This document shows, piece by piece, positions 62,099 through 64,000 of a stretch of DNA of 64,000 nucleotides. The notes under the pieces were generated by a model. That model worked only from the letters and a program-made list of their open reading frames with translations, made no database searches and had not been told where the DNA came from. A program made the translations under genes and the position numbers. Positions within the stretch are counted from its first letter, which is position 1. Each line of letters starts with the position of its first letter. The DNA is from Ornithinimicrobium ciconiae. Its GTDB lineage: Bacteria; Actinomycetota; Actinomycetes; Actinomycetales; Dermatophilaceae. The stretch spans positions 806,001 to 870,000 of the forward strand of contig NZ_CP041616.1 in assembly GCF_007197575.1 (NCBI RefSeq). The letters are read 5' to 3'.

Positions 62099-62400
62099 TT
62101 ACGTGCTCCGCCCACTGACGGCGACCGCCGAGATGGCGGCCACGACGACTGCCGCCGTGCGTGGGTCGGGTGCCTCCCGGATCCACCAGCACCTGGTGGA
62201 TCCGGGACCGCAACTGTGCCTCGTGGCGCCCGTCCGTGGCTGGCCTCGTCGTGGTGCGGAACACGCCGAGGATCCGGGACTTCCGACGGCGGATCAGGCC
62301 GCGGGCGACCAGCCGGTCGAGCACGATCTGCCACAGGTCGGCCCCGATCGTGAGGAGCAACGGCTGGACGCGTTGGGTCTGTGCCGCAACTCTCGGTCAT
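62099..62400 (-). pseudogene. GPP34 (Golgi phosphoprotein 3-like) family remnant
   Basis: GPP34-type sequence is visible as DLWQIVLDRLVARGLIRRR and TTTRPATDGRHEAQLRSRI, then in another frame PDPRTAAVVVAAISAVAVSG and a stop at 62099. A one-base frameshift near 62180 separates the two parts. The expected first 100 residues are missing. An ATG at 62400 with AAAGGA upstream still starts MTES and then runs into the wrong frame, as if an internal deletion removed the N-terminal half. Confidence 0.7.
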
Positions 62401-62429
62401 GGTGAGTTCCTTTCGGTGCGGGTGCCCGC

Positions 62430-62844
62430 GGGCTCCGGGCCAGCTCAGGAAGGCGCCGAGGGCGTCGTTGACCTCGTCCGCGTGGGTCCACAGCAGCCCG
62501 TGCGGGCCGTCGTCGATCTCCCCATAGTCCGCGTCCGGGAGGAGGTCACGGAAGCGGCGGGCGGTGGCCTCGATGGGCAGGATCCGGTCGGCGGTGCCGT
62601 GCAGGATCAGGGCCGGTATGCCGCTGGCACGGACCGCCTCGATGTCGGAGCGGAAGTCCTCGAGCCAGGAGGGGGCGACCGCGTGGGCAGCCACCGGCGC
62701 ACTGGAGATCGCGACGCTCCAGCTGCCGTCGACTGCCTCCTGGCTGATCCGGGAGCCGAGGTTCTCATCGAGGTTGTAGAAGTTCGTGCAGAACTGCGTG
62801 TACCAGGCGAACCGGTCTGTCCTGGCCGCGGTCGCGATCTCGTC
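62430..62844 (-). pseudogene. alpha/beta hydrolase (non-heme chloroperoxidase type) 3' remnant
   Basis: The frame from a TGA at 62847-62845 reads ARTDRFAWYTQFCTNFYNLD, then SRISQEAVDGSWSVA, PALILHGTADRILPIEATA and APHGLLWTHADEV-like sequence (here DGPHGLLWTHADEV). This is the C-terminal half of the family, with the acid (Asp in GTADRILP) and catalytic His (GPHGLLW). The first half with the GxSxG nucleophile is absent, and the frame reads on past the normal end. It must be inactive. Confidence 0.78.
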
Positions 62845-62861
62845 TCAGCAGGTGCGAGTGG

Positions 62862-64000
62862 TCAGGGCTTGTGTGGCAGCTGAACGTCCACCCACACGAG
62901 CCGGTGGTCGCTGGAGGGGAACGGGTAGATCCCGGTCAGGGCCGACAGCGGGTCGCTGGACTCGGGCCAGAACACCGCGGAGCACAGGATCCGCAGGCAC
63001 GTGCTGGGCAGGACGTAGTCGACGCGGAGGTTGCCCGGCGGCTCGGCGAAGTCGGCGGTGTCGAACCTGGGATCACCCGGGTGCTCTCGGTTGCTGCCGC
63101 CCTGCAACTCGCTCGCCTCGACGGCACCCTTGCTCGTGGGCGGGTTGCTGGCGTTCACCGTGGGGTGCTCGAGCAGCTGGTTGATCGCACCTGCCCAGGA
63201 GCCACCGTCGCGCGGGTCAGCGTTCTGGTCGCCGGCAATGACGAAGCGCGAGCCCGGCGCGAGGCCACCGCGCTCGCCCGCGTCGTCATAGATGTAGGAC
63301 GAGGCCGTGCCCGGGCTGAGGTAGTCCGCCCAGAACCGGATCTCGTCGTGGTTGCGGCGGCCGTTGCGGTCCTCCGGCCCGTCAAAGGTGGGTGGCGTCG
63401 GGTGGCTGACCAGGAAGTGCACAGTGGTGTTCTTACCGACCTGGACCGGCACGTCCCAGTGCGACTTGCTCGACAGGCGCAGGACGGCCTGCGCCTCGGG
63501 TGAGTAGAACTGCGCCGGGATCAGGTTGCCCGGCATGTCCTTCCAGAGGAAGTGCTGGAAGGTGCGGACGGCGTCGGTGTCGATCGGGTATCTGGAGTAG
63601 ACGACCATGCCGTACTGGCCCGGGAACAGCCCGAACCCGAAGGCGTCGTCACGTCCACCGACCACACCGTTGGTGAGGTCGTGCCCGGAGGGGATGCCGG
63701 TGTTGGACGGCGCCACGAAATAGTAGGGGTAGTCCACCGGCGCGGCGCCGTGCTGCCCGACGGCCAGGTAGTTGTCCCGGAACAGCTCGGCCGCTGCCCC
63801 GCCCTCGACATAGTCGAACTCGTTGACCAGCAGCAGGTCGGGGTTGGTGCGCTGGATGATCTCGGCGATCACCCTGGCCTGGACGTTGTCCGGCGTCGAC
63901 AGGTCCGCGAGGAGCTCGCCCTCGGCGTTCCGGTTGAGGGAGGCGTTGAACGTCGAGAAGCGCACGTCCATGCCCGTTCCCCCGATCTGCTGAGAGGTAT
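62862..64000 (-). CDS. endonuclease/exonuclease/phosphatase (EEP) family protein, 5' end beyond window
   Basis: At least 369 residues of a DNase I-like fold: VRFSTFNASLNRN at the start, LLLVNEFDY with the metal-binding Glu, VHFLVSHPTPPTF, AGDQNADPRDGG and the C-terminal SSDHRLVWVDV with the catalytic Asp-His. ATG 63971 has GGGGGA upstream, but the frame stays open to the window edge (QQIGGTG before the Met), and relatives carry an export signal there. It is therefore probably 5' truncated. Substrate may be DNA or a phosphoester. Confidence 0.82.
   Translation of the reverse strand, partial: TSQQIGGTGMDVRFSTFNASLNRNAEGELLADLSTPDNVQARVIAEIIQRTNPDLLLVNEFDYVEGGAAAELFRDNYLAVGQHGAAPVDYPYYFVAPSNTGIPSGHDLTNGVVGGRDDAFGFGLFPGQYGMVVYSRYPIDTDAVRTFQHFLWKDMPGNLIPAQFYSPEAQAVLRLSSKSHWDVPVQVGKNTTVHFLVSHPTPPTFDGPEDRNGRRNHDEIRFWADYLSPGTASSYIYDDAGERGGLAPGSRFVIAGDQNADPRDGGSWAGAINQLLEHPTVNASNPPTSKGAVEASELQGGSNREHPGDPRFDTADFAEPPGNLRVDYVLPSTCLRILCSAVFWPESSDPLSALTGIYPFPSSDHRLVWVDVQLPHKP

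Overview
The window is about 70 % G+C, uses GTG/TTG starts freely and has many ATGA/GTGA gene overlaps. Its gene content (class F sortase, SigK/RskA-like pair, DrrAB-like ABC system, tandem GNAT protein, tricorn-type protease, GPH symporter fused to a cytidylate kinase-like domain) points to a high-GC Gram-positive of the Actinomycetota. A member of the Micrococcales (Intrasporangiaceae/Ornithinimicrobiaceae type) is my best guess; the species cannot be read from the sequence.

Layout. 1-7 kb: end of a MetP-like NSS transporter with its small MetS-like partner, a TPR protein, a GPH symporter/kinase-like fusion with a stop codon near its 5' end, fdhD with a coupled Crp/Fnr regulator, and a large uncharacterised protein. 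7-13 kb: a lipoprotein, a FadH-type dienoyl-CoA reductase, a GH15 enzyme, a DHFR-like reductase. 13.2-18.8 kb: a visibly less GC-rich accessory segment between tRNA-Phe and an IS3 remnant. It carries a four-gene SDP-type toxin/immunity operon in the order sdpC-sdpA-sdpB-sdpI, followed by decayed mobile-element-like sequence. 18.8-25 kb: a phosphopantetheinyl transferase, a hexapeptide protein, a leftward surface module (CHRD protein, class F sortase, ECF sigma factor, anti-sigma factor), a lipoprotein, and tRNA-Asp/tRNA-Glu.

25-42 kb: PHP and ElaA-like proteins, a NarL-type two-component system coupled to a DUF4097 protein and divergent from an MMPL exporter, DUF2461, a double GNAT protein, an MFS exporter, a tricorn-like protease, and two overlapping SPFH membrane-scaffold genes. 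42-52 kb: pirin, fused PabA/PabB, a lipoprotein, an aldo/keto reductase, a membrane-anchored lipase, a DrrAB-like ABC transporter. 51-64 kb: a lipoprotein, a second MMPL exporter with a possible TetR-type operator, dodecin, a methyltransferase, a medium-chain acyl-CoA synthetase, a SulP transporter, a FabG-like reductase, tRNA-Lys, a membrane pseudokinase, two decayed genes (GPP34 and alpha/beta hydrolase) and a secreted-type EEP nuclease running off the edge.

Working together: the sdp genes form a self-contained toxin maturation and immunity unit. The sortase, CHRD protein, sigma and anti-sigma genes look like one self-regulated surface-protein module. The acyl-CoA synthetase, FabG and FadH proteins fit fatty-acid metabolism. 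At many genes a TANNNT box sits exactly 6-7 nt before the start codon, the arrangement of actinobacterial leaderless mRNAs; I used it to choose several starts.
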